A stretch of DNA of 64,000 nucleotides from Capnocytophaga sp. (GCA_030530525.1 JAUMUT010000005.1:32796-96795); one strand, 5' to 3'; numbered from the stretch's first letter, positions 26,145-35,282 are shown. Notes: generated from the letters alone by a model not told the origin. Numbers and translations are program-made.

Positions 26145-27719
26145 TTATTTAGCAATATTAACGGCTCTTGTTTCACGAATAACGGTAACTTTCACTTGCC
26201 CTGGGTAGGTCATATCTGTTTGTATTTTTTGAGAAAGATTGAATGATAATTCTGCTGCTTTATCATCGGTAACTTTTTCACTTTCTACGATAACGCGCAA
26301 TTCTCTACCCGCTTGGATTGCATAGGCTTTTTTCACGCCTTGGAAAGAAAATGCAGTATCTTCCAATTCTTTAAGTCGTTGAATATAAGAATCTAACACT
26401 TGCCTACGAGCTCCTGGTCTTGCTCCTGAAATAGCATCGCACACTTGCACGATAGGAGCTATAAGAGAAGTCATTTCTATTTCATCGTGGTGCGCTCCAA
26501 TAGCATTGCATACTTCGGGTTTTTCTCCATATTTTTGCGCCCATTCCATACCCAAAAGAGCGTGTGGCATTTCGGTATCTACCTCTGGTACTTTCCCTAT
26601 ATCGTGGAGCAATCCTGCACGTTTTGCCAATTTAACATTTAAGCCCAATTCCGCTGCCATAAGCCCACAAAGGCGAGCTACTTCGCGCGAGTGTTGCAAT
26701 AGATTTTGTCCGTAAGAAGAACGATATTTCATTCGTCCAACAGCTTTAATTAGCTCTGGGTGCAACCCGTGGATACCTAAATCAATAATGGTTCTTTTTC
26801 CTATTTCAGCTATTTCTTCTTCTACTTGTTTGGTTGTTTTTTCTACCACTTCTTCTATACGTGCTGGGTGAATACGTCCGTCAGTAACCAATTTATGAAG
26901 GGAAAGGCGAGCTATTTCTCGGCGAACAGAATCAAAGCAAGAAAGAATAATAGCCTCTGGGGTATCATCTACGATAATTTCCACACCTGTTGCGGCTTCC
27001 AAAGCACGAATATTACGCCCTTCGCGACCAATAATTCGTCCTTTCACATCATCTGATTCTAAGTTGAATACAGAAACACAATTATCAATTGCCTCTTCTG
27101 TACCAATTCGTTGTATCGTATTGATAATGATTTTCTTAGCTTCTTGCCGTGCAGTTAGCTTAGCTTCTTCAATAGTAGTTTGTATGTAAGCCATTGCATC
27201 GGTTTTGGCTTCATTTTTTAAAGAATCTACTAATTGTGCTTTGGCTTCTTCGGCAGTAAGGCCTGAAATTACTTCCAATTGTTTCACTTGGCTTTTGTGC
27301 AATTTTTCAATTTCTTCTTGCTTTTTGTCAAGCATAGCCATTCGGTGATCGCACTCTTCTTTTTTAAGATTTAGCTCTTCTGTAAGTCGTTTATTTTGAG
27401 CTAATTCGTTAGAAACTTGCGATTCTTTATCTCTAATTCGTTTTTCAGTTTCTGTAATTTTCTTTTCTTTTCCTAAAATTACTTTTTCGTGCTCTGCTTT
27501 TAGTTCTAAAAATTTCTCTTTGGCTTGGTATATTTTTTCTTTTTTAATATTTTCAGCCTCAATATTTGCTTGTTTTAAGATATTTTTAGATTCGTTTTGA
27601 GCATCTAAAACTACTTTGGAAGCGTATTTTTCTTGTATTTTTTTCAGTACCAACCAAGCGATAGCTCCGCCAATACTTACTCCAATAATCGCTCCTAATA
27701 TCAAACTTATTGTATCCAT
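26145..27719 (-). CDS. rny: Ribonuclease Y
   Basis: Membrane-anchored endoribonuclease that starts mRNA decay. An N-terminal membrane helix (about 5-24) leads to a long coiled coil (about 30-200), a KH RNA-binding domain with [31 protein letters not shown], and an HD domain with catalytic LLHDIGK. Length 524 matches the family. It lies downstream of zapA and a probable 6S RNA on the same strand. Confidence 0.96.
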   Translation of the reverse strand: MDTISLILGAIIGVSIGGAIAWLVLKKIQEKYASKVVLDAQNESKNILKQANIEAENIKKEKIYQAKEKFLELKAEHEKVILGKEKKITETEKRIRDKESQVSNELAQNKRLTEELNLKKEECDHRMAMLDKKQEEIEKLHKSQVKQLEVISGLTAEEAKAQLVDSLKNEAKTDAMAYIQTTIEEAKLTARQEAKKIIINTIQRIGTEEAIDNCVSVFNLESDDVKGRIIGREGRNIRALEAATGVEIIVDDTPEAIILSCFDSVRREIARLSLHKLVTDGRIHPARIEEVVEKTTKQVEEEIAEIGKRTIIDLGIHGLHPELIKAVGRMKYRSSYGQNLLQHSREVARLCGLMAAELGLNVKLAKRAGLLHDIGKVPEVDTEMPHALLGMEWAQKYGEKPEVCNAIGAHHDEIEMTSLIAPIVQVCDAISGARPGARRQVLDSYIQRLKELEDTAFSFQGVKKAYAIQAGRELRVIVESEKVTDDKAAELSFNLSQKIQTDMTYPGQVKVTVIRETRAVNIAK

Positions 27720-27743
27720 AAAAATCTATAATATATAATTTTG

Positions 27744-27910
27744 AAAAAAATGCCTGCATAAGATAAAGTTTGAATAAACTCCAAAAAACACGCTTAGAGC
27801 TACCAAACCCTTCAAGTATCCGTAACAAAGACGGCACGCTTTGGTGGTTTTACTCGACTCTCCTGATTAAATTTTTGTTGAGTTTACCAAAATTGTTCTA
27901 TGCAGGCAGT
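27744..27910 (-). ncRNA. ssrS: Probable 6S RNA
   Basis: A 158-base segment is closed by perfect 10-bp ends TGCCTGCATA and TATGCAGGCA (27899-27908 and 27751-27760), followed by TTTTTTT on the minus strand. Inside are further pairings: TAAACTC/GAGTTTA, CAAAAA/TTTTTTG, CCAAA/TTTGG and a tip hairpin CCGT/ACGG, giving a rod with a central open region, as in 6S RNA. The place between zapA and rny fits; 6S RNA neighbours zapA in proteobacteria as well. No separate promoter was found, so it may be processed from the zapA transcript. Confidence 0.7.
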
Positions 27911-27913
27911 AAT

Positions 27914-28210
27914 TTATTTACTTTGTAATAATTCGTCTAATAAATGATTTATTTTTTCTAACTTCGTTTCCGTTGTTTCTATCTTTGTATTCTCTTGCAA
28001 AACATCGTTAGATGCTATGGTTGCAAAAGAAATGGCACACATAGCCAAGGCATCTTGTCTATCTTTTATTGCATAATTTTCCTCAAAAAAACGAATTTTT
28101 TCGTTTATTTTTTCAGCTGCTACTCGGTATGCTTCTTCCTTTTTGGGGTCTATACTCAAAGGATACATACGGTCTGCTATTTTTAAGGTAATTCGCAACT
28201 TTTCGTCCAT
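27914..28210 (-). CDS. zapA: Cell division protein ZapA
   Basis: FtsZ-ring-associated small protein. The 98 residues show the ZapA pattern: N-terminal ITLKIADRMYPLSIDPKKEEAYRVAAEKINEKI and a helical C-terminus forming the coiled-coil tetramer. It stabilises FtsZ filaments at midcell. The coiled-coil gene 13 bases upstream probably encodes a partner; the stop is three bases from the 6S RNA 5' end. Confidence 0.88.
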   Translation of the reverse strand: MDEKLRITLKIADRMYPLSIDPKKEEAYRVAAEKINEKIRFFEENYAIKDRQDALAMCAISFATIASNDVLQENTKIETTETKLEKINHLLDELLQSK

Positions 28211-28223
28211 TTATTTATTTTTT

Positions 28224-28535
28224 TTAAGAAAATTGAGCTATACAAGCATCAATTTCTCTTATTAGTGCATTTATTTTCAGTTTTACTTCTGTTTTATGCT
28301 CCTCACTGCCCAAAATTGTGCTAACAACCTTTAAAGCATCATATTTTTCTTGATTTTTTTGTACTTTTTCTTCTAAAACACATTTTTCGTTCTTCATTTG
28401 TACAATTTCAGCCTTTAAAGTGTTATTTTCTCGCTCCAAATCCATTATTTTAGCATTTAATAATGGTAATTTAAGCTCTAACTCGGCTACTAACGAATAG
28501 ATTTTGTCCATAACCGTTTCACAATTAAACGGCAC
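28224..28535 (-). CDS. ZapB-like coiled-coil protein
   Basis: A 103-residue protein with heptads from about residue 10 to 75 (LELKLPLLNAKIMDLERENNTLKAEIVQM), no signal peptide. Its place directly ahead of zapA and its size suggest a functional counterpart of ZapB, which bridges ZapA to other division proteins, but sequence similarity beyond coiled coil cannot be claimed. The two genes are 13 bases apart and probably one transcript. Confidence 0.7.
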   Translation of the reverse strand: MPFNCETVMDKIYSLVAELELKLPLLNAKIMDLERENNTLKAEIVQMKNEKCVLEEKVQKNQEKYDALKVVSTILGSEEHKTEVKLKINALIREIDACIAQFS

Positions 28536-28687
28536 AAAATTAATATATATACTTCATATATACAACTTTTTTAATAATTTATTTTAATTTCAAATTACAA
28601 CTTTCTGATTATTAATTTTATACAATAAAAAAACGTTTGAAATATTTATTTTTTTAAATATTTATAGTTAATTTTAAATTAAAATTT

Positions 28688-28695
28688 TATCTTTG
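28688..28695 (+). promoter_or_regulatory. -7 box for the lipoprotein-peptidase-DUF721 operon
   Basis: TATCTTTG lies 14 bases before the ATG at 28710, implying an almost leaderless transcript. Confidence 0.6.
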
Positions 28696-28709
28696 CAAAA
28701 AAATAACAT

Positions 28710-29219
28710 ATGAAACGTATATTTCTATCTTTTGGAGTTTTTAGCCTTTTTTGCTTATTTTCGTGCAATATTTCTATAAATACAGACGAAAAAGAAAAAA
28801 AAGAAGAAGTTTTTTTAGAAAAAAATGATATTCCTGTTGAAAAACTACAAGATTCTCTACAAAAAATGTCTATTTTGTTAGATGATTATCGGTATTTTGA
28901 CATAAAATCTAATGAAGAAGCTCAATTTTTCTTTGAACAGAATACAATTTCTGACCCAGAACAGTTTGTTATAGACCAATTATTGGCTACTAATGTAACA
29001 AAAGACGAAAATCACCCGCTTATTGATTATCGCCCACGCCGTAATGCCAAATTTCAAATTAATAAAATAAAATTGCTCAATCATCGTTGGGTAATTTGTG
29101 ATTTTTCTGATGGTTTGGACTGGGGCGAACTTCTTTTAAGATACGATTTGAATGACGACAACTCATTGTCTTTCAAAGTGTTTGACCAAACTTTATATGT
29201 AAGCGAACAAAAACCATAA
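28710..29219 (+). CDS. Lipoprotein of unknown function
   Basis: A lipoprotein signal peptide ends LFSC, with Cys19 as the lipidation site. The mature part, about 150 residues, begins with a charged KEKKEE stretch and ends with a compact domain (RRNAKFQINKIKLLNHRWVICDFSDGLDWGELLLRYDL). The family was not recognised. It is 3 bases from the S9 peptidase start, so the two are made together and may act together at the envelope. Confidence 0.7.
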   Translation: MKRIFLSFGVFSLFCLFSCNISINTDEKEKKEEVFLEKNDIPVEKLQDSLQKMSILLDDYRYFDIKSNEEAQFFFEQNTISDPEQFVIDQLLATNVTKDENHPLIDYRPRRNAKFQINKIKLLNHRWVICDFSDGLDWGELLLRYDLNDDNSLSFKVFDQTLYVSEQKP

Positions 29220-29222
29220 AAT

Positions 29223-31112
29223 ATGATAAAAAATCTATTAACCATTACCACTCTTATGACTCTAAACGCTACGGCACAAGAGCTTTTAACGCCTGAAAAA
29301 CTTTGGGAAATAAAGCGAGTTTCTCCTCTTGGCACGTCTAAAAACGGAGAAATAGTTTTTTATAGTGTAACTACGCCAAATGTTAAAGAAAATTCTTTTG
29401 ATAAGAAATTTTTTAAAATTTCTGTTATTGACAGAAAATCTCACGAAATTTCATTGTCTGAAATAGAAGAAAATACCACAAAACAAGACTCTTCTGGGAA
29501 TTTTATTCTATTAGAAAAATCTGTAAAATTAGTAAATACTGAAGCAAAAGATTTTTATCCTGATTTAGACAAATCTTCTGGAAGCATCTACAAATCAATG
29601 GATTACAGACATTGGGATAAATGGAAGCAAGGAGAATTTTCTCATATTTTTATTCAAGACAAAAATACAAAGGAAGAAATTGATATTTTGGAAGGATTGC
29701 CCTATCATTGCCCACAAGAGCCTTTTGGAGGAACGGAAGATTATATTTGGAGTAATGACGGAAAAAAAGTGTTGTACGTAACCAAAGCAAAAGTTGGAAA
29801 TAATTATGTAAATAGCACAAATACTGATATTTACGAATATGATTTAGCAACTAAACAAACTAAAAACTTAACCGAAGGAATGATGGGGTATGACACCAAT
29901 CCTCAATTTAGTCCAAAAGGAGTTTTGGCTTGGTTAAGTATGGAAAAAGATGGACACGAAGCAGGCAAAAATGATTTATATCTACTTAAAGACGGGAACA
30001 GAGTAAATATTACTAAAAATTGGGATAATACCATACAAAGTTTTCGGTGGAATAGCAACGGAAAATCTATTTTTTGTATCGTTCCAACAGATGGCACTAT
30101 TCAGCTTTTTGAAATTTTCCCTTTTGATAAAACATTAAAAATCAATCAATTAACAGATGGTTTTTTTGATATAAATAGTATTGAAGGACAATATGAAAAT
30201 ACGCTTATTGTTACTCGTACGGATATGAATCACGCTAAGGAAATATTTACTATTAACCTGAAAAACAAAAAGTTAGAACCATTAACCGAAGTTAATAAAG
30301 ATTTTTATAAAAATATTGCTCTTTGCAAAACAGAAAAACGATATATTGACACTACGGACGGAAAAAAAATGCTTACTTGGGTCATATATCCTCCTTTCTT
30401 TGATGCTAATAAAAAATATCCTGCGTTGTTATATTGTCAAGGAGGCCCACAATCACCTCTAACTCAATCATATAGCTTCCGTTGGAATTTTCAGCTAATG
30501 GCTTCCGAAGGATATATTATTATAGCTCCGAACCGCCGAGGAATGCCAGGACACGGACAAGAATGGAACGACCAAATCAGTAAAGACTGGGGCGGACAAG
30601 TGATGAAAGATTATCTTGCCGCTTCTGATGCATTAAGCAAAGAACCTTTCGTTGATAAAGACCGAATGGGAGCTATTGGAGCAAGTTATGGCGGATATTC
30701 GGTGTTCTATTTGGCCGGTATTCACCAAAAACGCTTTAAGTCGTTCATATCTCATTGTGGCGTGTTTAACCTACAAAGTATGTATGGCACAACGGAAGAA
30801 AAATTCTTTAATAACCACGAAATAGGCGGAAATTATTGGGACACCAAAAATGCAGCTGCTCAAAATTCGTACAAAAATTTTAATCCTATTAATCTTGTTA
30901 ATAATTGGGATACTCCTATATTAATTATCCAAGGAGGAAAGGACTATCGTGTGCCAGAAGAACAAGCATTTCAAGCATTTACAGCTGCACAAAGCAAAGG
31001 TATAAAAAGTGAATTTTTATATTTCCCTGATGAAAACCATTGGGTTTTACAACCTCAAAATGGTATTTTTTGGCAACGAACTTTTTATAAATGGCTAAAA
31101 GAAACTCTATAA
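29223..31112 (+). CDS. Exported S9 family (prolyl oligopeptidase) peptidase
   Basis: A signal peptide (1-19, ending ATAQ), a beta-propeller-like middle (about 30-370) and a C-terminal catalytic alpha/beta-hydrolase domain. The triad is complete: Ser488 in GASYGGY, Asp574 in GGKDYRVP, His606 in DENHW. It should cleave oligopeptides, probably after proline or as a dipeptidyl/acylaminoacyl peptidase, in the periplasm. It sits in an operon between a small lipoprotein and a DUF721 gene. Confidence 0.93.
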   Translation: MIKNLLTITTLMTLNATAQELLTPEKLWEIKRVSPLGTSKNGEIVFYSVTTPNVKENSFDKKFFKISVIDRKSHEISLSEIEENTTKQDSSGNFILLEKSVKLVNTEAKDFYPDLDKSSGSIYKSMDYRHWDKWKQGEFSHIFIQDKNTKEEIDILEGLPYHCPQEPFGGTEDYIWSNDGKKVLYVTKAKVGNNYVNSTNTDIYEYDLATKQTKNLTEGMMGYDTNPQFSPKGVLAWLSMEKDGHEAGKNDLYLLKDGNRVNITKNWDNTIQSFRWNSNGKSIFCIVPTDGTIQLFEIFPFDKTLKINQLTDGFFDINSIEGQYENTLIVTRTDMNHAKEIFTINLKNKKLEPLTEVNKDFYKNIALCKTEKRYIDTTDGKKMLTWVIYPPFFDANKKYPALLYCQGGPQSPLTQSYSFRWNFQLMASEGYIIIAPNRRGMPGHGQEWNDQISKDWGGQVMKDYLAASDALSKEPFVDKDRMGAIGASYGGYSVFYLAGIHQKRFKSFISHCGVFNLQSMYGTTEEKFFNNHEIGGNYWDTKNAAAQNSYKNFNPINLVNNWDTPILIIQGGKDYRVPEEQAFQAFTAAQSKGIKSEFLYFPDENHWVLQPQNGIFWQRTFYKWLKETL

Positions 31113-31115
31113 ATT

Positions 31116-31409
31116 ATGAAGAAAAGAATAAATGATGTTTCTTCTCTCAAACATATTTTAGGAGAAGTTGTTACGGATAATAATTTAACTTACGGATTGG
31201 AAAAAGTACAAATAAAAGATGTTTGGAAAAAAATAGCAAACGAGGGAATTATTCGTTATACGGACGATATCCGATTGCAAGGTTCTACACTATTTATCAA
31301 ATTAAGTTCTGCCCCGCTTAAAGAAAATTTGAGCTTAGAAAAAAGCCGATTGATAGAAATGATAAATGAAGAATTTGGGAAAGAAGTAGTTAAGGAAATT
31401 ATATTTTAA
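31116..31409 (+). CDS. DUF721 domain-containing protein (DciA-like)
   Basis: The 97 residues carry the DUF721 core: IKDVWKKIANEGIIRYTDDIRLQGSTLFIKLSSAPLKENLSLEKSRLIEMINEEFG. DUF721 proteins include DciA, a loader of the replicative helicase, so a role in DnaB loading is possible. It lacks the helical extension of longer DciA forms. It starts 3 bases after the peptidase stop and precedes a strong terminator. Confidence 0.82.
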   Translation: MKKRINDVSSLKHILGEVVTDNNLTYGLEKVQIKDVWKKIANEGIIRYTDDIRLQGSTLFIKLSSAPLKENLSLEKSRLIEMINEEFGKEVVKEIIF

Positions 31410-31410
31410 T

Positions 31411-31449
31411 AAAAAGAGAGAGAAATCTTAAGATTTCTCTCTCTTTTTT
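31411..31449. terminator. Bidirectional palindromic terminator
   Basis: A perfect palindrome centred on CTTAAG with AAAAAGAGAGAG and CTCTCTCTTTTTT arms separates the convergent DUF721 and DnaJ/TerB genes. Confidence 0.9.
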
Positions 31450-31458
31450 CATTTTTCA

Positions 31459-32199
31459 TTATGCTTTTTCTCTACTTTTCATTATATTTTCATAAGCCAA
31501 CTGCACTTTCTTGAATTTCTCTTCGGCTCCTTTACGGATAGCCTCGTCTTCGGTAACTACGCGGTCTGGGTGATATTTTTTAGCCATATCACGGTAAGCT
31601 TTTTTCACTTCGGCATCGGTAGCGGTTGGTAAAATACCCAATATTTTATAATCATCATCTGCGGTTTTGTAGAACATCGCCTTAATACTCTCAAAATCAG
31701 ACGGAAAGATAGAAAATTGGTAAGCAATTCTTTGTATTCGTTGTAGCTCGGCTTCTCTTACACTTCCGTCAATATCAGCCACTTGAAAGAGAAAGTGAAT
31801 AATTTCTAATCGGGTTTCATACTGCGTTCTTACTCGGACATAAAGAGAAACTCGCTCTAAAGAAATATTTTCTCTATTTATTTCGCTGAAAGTCCGAAAG
31901 ATACGATTTGCTTTTTCTTTTCCATATAAAGAAACAAACTTATGCCTTACATAGTCCAATTCTTGTCGCGAACCTGCTCCGTCTGCTCGAATAACTAAGG
32001 CACAAAGTGAAAGTAAATTCAGCTCAAAATCAGCAGGAGAATAAACTTTTGTAGGCTTCGTTACTTTATTTGGATATCTTTTATCAAAATAAAGTGTTTT
32101 AAAAAGTAAAGCTGTAAAAATACCTCCAATACCACCAAAAACACTTCGAGTAAGCAAAAAACCTAACAAAAAACCAACAATTACAAATATTACGTCCAT
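31459..32199 (-). CDS. Membrane-anchored TerB-like/DnaJ-domain protein (DjlA-like)
   Basis: An N-terminal glycine-rich membrane segment (1-35) precedes a helical TerB-like domain (about 55-165, ADIDGSVREAELQRIQRIA) and a C-terminal J domain (about 175-240) with the essential HPD motif in MAKKYHPDR. The order matches DjlA, an inner-membrane DnaK co-chaperone. It is a single-gene unit with its own promoter, convergent with the DUF721 gene. Confidence 0.88.
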   Translation of the reverse strand: MDVIFVIVGFLLGFLLTRSVFGGIGGIFTALLFKTLYFDKRYPNKVTKPTKVYSPADFELNLLSLCALVIRADGAGSRQELDYVRHKFVSLYGKEKANRIFRTFSEINRENISLERVSLYVRVRTQYETRLEIIHFLFQVADIDGSVREAELQRIQRIAYQFSIFPSDFESIKAMFYKTADDDYKILGILPTATDAEVKKAYRDMAKKYHPDRVVTEDEAIRKGAEEKFKKVQLAYENIMKSREKA

Positions 32200-32248
32200 T
32201 CTTTTTAATTATAACTTTCTAAAAAAAATACCTTCCAAGAAAGAAACG

Positions 32249-32256
32249 CAAAGATA
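32249..32256 (-). promoter_or_regulatory. -7 box for the DnaJ/TerB gene
   Basis: Plus-strand CAAAGATA gives TATCTTTG on the minus strand, 50 bases before the start codon. Confidence 0.55.
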
Positions 32257-32303
32257 AAAAATAATTTTAAATCTATAAAACTATTTTTCAATTAAATTTT
32301 TTC

Positions 32304-32311
32304 TATCTTTG
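32304..32311 (+). promoter_or_regulatory. -7 box for the queD-coaX-nth genes
   Basis: TATCTTTG lies 80 bases before the queD ATG at 32391. No preQ1 riboswitch pattern was seen in the leader. Confidence 0.55.
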
Positions 32312-32390
32312 CACTAATTTTTCTAATAGCTTTTATTCTAAAAATTAAACTATTTTATTGAATAACAACTATTTACAAACAATTAAAATA

Positions 32391-32843
32391 ATGACAAAAA
32401 TTCGTATTACAAAAAAATTTGACTTTGAAGCAGGACACGCTCTGTTTGGGTATGACGGAAAATGCAAAAATATACACGGACATAGTTACAAACTATTCGT
32501 TACGGTAATAGGTGAGCCTATTGAGGATAATTCTCATATAAAAAACGGAATGGTAATAGATTTTGGTGATTTGAAATCGATTGTAAATCAAGAAATTATA
32601 AAACCTTTTGACCATTCTGTTATTTTCAACAGATTATCTCCTCACAAAAGTATAGGTGAAAAACTACAAGCCGAAGGACATAATGTAATAATGGTGGATT
32701 ATCAGCCTACAAGCGAAAATTTAATTATTGATTTTGCTAAAAAAATACAAGCACAATTACCAAAATCGGTGTCTTTATTTTCGTTACGACTACAAGAAAC
32801 GGAGAGTTCATTTGCGGAATGGTTCGCTTCTGATAATTTATAA
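32391..32843 (+). CDS. queD: 6-carboxy-5,6,7,8-tetrahydropterin synthase
   Basis: Converts dihydroneopterin triphosphate to carboxytetrahydropterin in queuosine synthesis. The zinc-binding histidines are seen in FEAGHAL and NIHGHSYKL; the catalytic Cys lies in GKCKNIHGH, and DHSVIF plus the C-terminal ETESSFAEW complete the site. An upstream in-frame TTG (32358) is possible, but the ATG at 32391 gives the usual family N-terminus and a length of 150. coaX follows after 15 bases. Confidence 0.92.
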   Translation: MTKIRITKKFDFEAGHALFGYDGKCKNIHGHSYKLFVTVIGEPIEDNSHIKNGMVIDFGDLKSIVNQEIIKPFDHSVIFNRLSPHKSIGEKLQAEGHNVIMVDYQPTSENLIIDFAKKIQAQLPKSVSLFSLRLQETESSFAEWFASDNL

Positions 32844-32858
32844 ATTTAACTTAAAAAT

Positions 32859-33638
32859 ATGCTTTTAGCTGTTAATATTGGTAATTCAAATATTCGCTTT
32901 GCAATAATGAATGGAGTGAATATAAAATACTCTTGGACAATATCTACCAAACCTTATAAAACCGCCGGAGAATTTCAGTTAATTTTTCAAAATTATACAC
33001 ATCAATTTGAAGAATTAAACAACGAAATCACCGATATTGTAATAGGCTCTGTTGTACCTCATCAAACTTTGATTATCTCCAAAGTTTTAGAAAAAACCCT
33101 TGATATTAAGCCTCTTATAGTTAATAGAAACTCTATAAGTGAAGTAAAACACAGCTCGAACCAAATGGGAACTGACCTCTATGCCAACGCTGTTGCTGCG
33201 CATTATTTATATCCTAATAAGAAAAAAATTATTATTGATTTTGGCACAGCCTTAACCCTTACAGGCATTGAAGAAACAGGGCAAATGATAGGCGTTATTA
33301 TAGCTCCTGGGGTGATTACTTCTTTAAATGCTTTGGTAAGCGATACTGCGCAACTTCCTGAAATTGAGCTTAAAAAACCAAAATCAACCTTAGGAATGGA
33401 TACCGAAACTTGTATGCAAAGCGGAATAATGTACGGATACACAGCAATGGTAGAAGGGCTTATAGAACGAATAAAAACAGACTATGAGTCTGATTTTTAC
33501 GTAATTTCAACAGGTGGCGTTGGTACTATTTTTTCAGGATTAACTCAAAAAATCAATCGTAATGATAAATATCACACCATAAAAGGATTGAGTATTTTGT
33601 ATCATCTTCATCATAAAAAAGATTTTAATTTTAGATAA
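32859..33638 (+). CDS. coaX: Type III pantothenate kinase
   Basis: Phosphorylates pantothenate in CoA synthesis. The ASKHA-fold order is kept: AVNIGNSNIRFAI, NQMGTDLYANAVAAH, IIDFGTALTLTGI and VISTGGVGTIF. Some key positions differ from the usual DxGNT and GxDR motifs: residue 6 is Asn rather than Asp, and the Arg after Asp is Leu. Length 259 is normal. It lies between queD and nth, probably cotranscribed. Confidence 0.88.
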   Translation: MLLAVNIGNSNIRFAIMNGVNIKYSWTISTKPYKTAGEFQLIFQNYTHQFEELNNEITDIVIGSVVPHQTLIISKVLEKTLDIKPLIVNRNSISEVKHSSNQMGTDLYANAVAAHYLYPNKKKIIIDFGTALTLTGIEETGQMIGVIIAPGVITSLNALVSDTAQLPEIELKKPKSTLGMDTETCMQSGIMYGYTAMVEGLIERIKTDYESDFYVISTGGVGTIFSGLTQKINRNDKYHTIKGLSILYHLHHKKDFNFR

Positions 33639-33657
33639 TTTTTGTTAATTCCATTCT

Positions 33658-34296
33658 ATGAACAAAAAAGAAAGCGTACAATTTATAATAGACACTCTAC
33701 AAGAATTGTACCCCAACCCACCAGCCGCATTGGATTATAAAGACCCTTATACGCTACTTATTGCAGTTTTGTTATCCGCTCAGTGTACCGATGCCCGAGT
33801 GAATAAAATCACTCCTTTATTGTTTGAAAAGGCTGATAATCCGTACGATATGATAAAAATGAGCCGAGAAGAAATACAAAATATTATCCGTCCGTGTGGG
33901 CTTTCACCTATGAAATCCAAAGGAATTTATGAACTCTCTCATATTCTTATTGACCAACACAACGGAGAAGTTCCTGCAAGTTTTGAGGCGTTGGAAGCTC
34001 TCCCAGCAGTGGGGCACAAAACAGCAAGTGTGGTAATGAGTTTGGCGTTCAAAGAACCTGCTTTCCCTGTGGATACTCATATTCATAGAATGATGTATCG
34101 TTGGAAATTGTCTTCGGGGAAAAGCGTACAACAAACCGAAAAAGATGCCAAACGATTATTCCCAAAAGAAAAATGGAATGATTTGCATTTGCAAATTATT
34201 TATTATGCCCGAGAATATTCGCCTGCACGCGGTTGGGATATTCGGAAAGATATTATCACTCAGGCAATTGGCAGAAAAGAATTTACTAATTTATAA
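33658..34296 (+). CDS. nth: Endonuclease III without the Fe-S cluster
   Basis: Bifunctional DNA glycosylase/AP lyase for oxidised pyrimidines. The helix-hairpin-helix LPAVGHKTASVVMS holds catalytic Lys121; Asp139 lies in VDTHIHR. The C-terminus (YYAREYSPARGWDIRKDII) has none of the four cluster cysteines found in E. coli Nth, a loss I associate with flavobacterial enzymes. Length 212 is normal. The coding run ends at a terminator shared with the DUF3078 gene. Confidence 0.94.
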   Translation: MNKKESVQFIIDTLQELYPNPPAALDYKDPYTLLIAVLLSAQCTDARVNKITPLLFEKADNPYDMIKMSREEIQNIIRPCGLSPMKSKGIYELSHILIDQHNGEVPASFEALEALPAVGHKTASVVMSLAFKEPAFPVDTHIHRMMYRWKLSSGKSVQQTEKDAKRLFPKEKWNDLHLQIIYYAREYSPARGWDIRKDIITQAIGRKEFTNL

Positions 34297-34303
34297 TAAC
34301 AAC

Positions 34304-34339
34304 AAAAAAAGCTACCCAAAATGGATAGCTTTTCTTTTT
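34304..34339. terminator. Bidirectional terminator
   Basis: AAAAGCTA and TAGCTTTTC pair with an inner CC/GG, flanked by A and T runs, between convergent nth and the DUF3078 gene. Confidence 0.8.
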
Positions 34340-34351
34340 ACGTAAATTATA

Positions 34352-35218
34352 TTAAAATTTATAGGTAAGTCCTGCACCAAATGCTTCACGAATTTGGAAA
34401 GCTCCCACTGCATCATCATCATAAATAGCTTGGAAAGTTATATTTGCAGAAAGATAATCATTTACTTTCATTGCCAAATTCATTGTATAATCTATATCTA
34501 CATTGGCTGGCTTGTCCAAATAATTGCTATACAATGACAAAATATTTTCCATAGAAACATTTTCTACAAGATTAAATTTTGCATATGCATTAACAGAAGC
34601 ACCAAACTCAAAACGGAATGTTTTACCTTGCTCAACCCCAAAGTGTGCGCCACTTTGTGTAAATCTGTTTTTAGTGAAAATCATACGAGAAGTTGCAGGA
34701 GCGATATTCACTTTTAAGTTATCGCTTTTTTTCCAAAGCATACCAGGTCCAAAAGAGAAATAACCAGGAGCCATAAAGTCTGTTTTTTCCGTACGCGTTG
34801 TTCCATCTGAGCTATATTCGTATCCTTTGGCAATTTGTGTTTGGAAATTGGCAAAGAAAGAGTAATACCAAGTTTCGGTAGCTTGACGACCTAAAAGCGA
34901 TGTAAGAGCCAAACGGTCATTCGTTTTTTTAGTAAAATCATCTCCATCTACTTTGGTAAGCCCGTAATCCAAAATAAGTTTATTATCCCAAGCCCAAGCA
35001 TCTTTTTTGTAGTTAGCATCATAACTCAAAGCTAAATTACCGCCATAGTTATTCGTACCACCACCTGTCCATTCTTTATTGAAAGCACTTTGGTTGAAGA
35101 GTAAAGATACGTTTCCGCCTCTTGTCCAGTTGCTTGTTGGCGCATCATTTGCTGTTTGTTCTTGCGAAAATGCACTAAAACCAGCTAATAAGCTGATAGA
35201 AAAAATCAGTTTTTTCAT
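34352..35218 (-). CDS. DUF3078 outer membrane barrel protein
   Basis: A signal peptide (1-18, ending AFSQ) precedes a repetitive beta-rich sequence with alternating aromatic residues and a terminal F (AFGAGLTYKF), as in outer membrane barrels. The N-terminal SNWTRGGNVSLLFNQSAFNKEWTGGG is the DUF3078 hallmark. The family is widespread in Bacteroidota and of unknown function. A 14-bp GC-rich palindrome overlies the predicted transcription start. Confidence 0.88.
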   Translation of the reverse strand: MKKLIFSISLLAGFSAFSQEQTANDAPTSNWTRGGNVSLLFNQSAFNKEWTGGGTNNYGGNLALSYDANYKKDAWAWDNKLILDYGLTKVDGDDFTKKTNDRLALTSLLGRQATETWYYSFFANFQTQIAKGYEYSSDGTTRTEKTDFMAPGYFSFGPGMLWKKSDNLKVNIAPATSRMIFTKNRFTQSGAHFGVEQGKTFRFEFGASVNAYAKFNLVENVSMENILSLYSNYLDKPANVDIDYTMNLAMKVNDYLSANITFQAIYDDDAVGAFQIREAFGAGLTYKF

Positions 35219-35264
35219 CGTTTTATTAAGAAATTAAATTAGTTACTTTATTTTTGCCTTTTCT

Positions 35265-35282
35265 TTTGGCGCGCCAAAGATA
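35265..35282 (-). promoter_or_regulatory. -7 box of the DUF3078 gene overlapped by a 14-bp palindrome
   Basis: TTTGGCGCGCCAAA (35265-35278) is a perfect palindrome within very AT-rich sequence. Its right end overlaps plus-strand CAAAGATA (35275-35282), the minus-strand -7 box TATCTTTG, so it would cover the transcription start and may be a repressor operator. Confidence 0.55.

Noticed and set aside
27586..27837. 83-codon minus-strand ORF across the rny start and the 6S-like RNA
   Set aside because: It overlaps the RNA and the start of rny in another frame; base pairing explains the sequence better than coding.
32312..32390. preQ1 riboswitch before queD
   Set aside because: No C-rich loop with an A-rich tail and no pseudoknot; the leader is plain AT-rich sequence.
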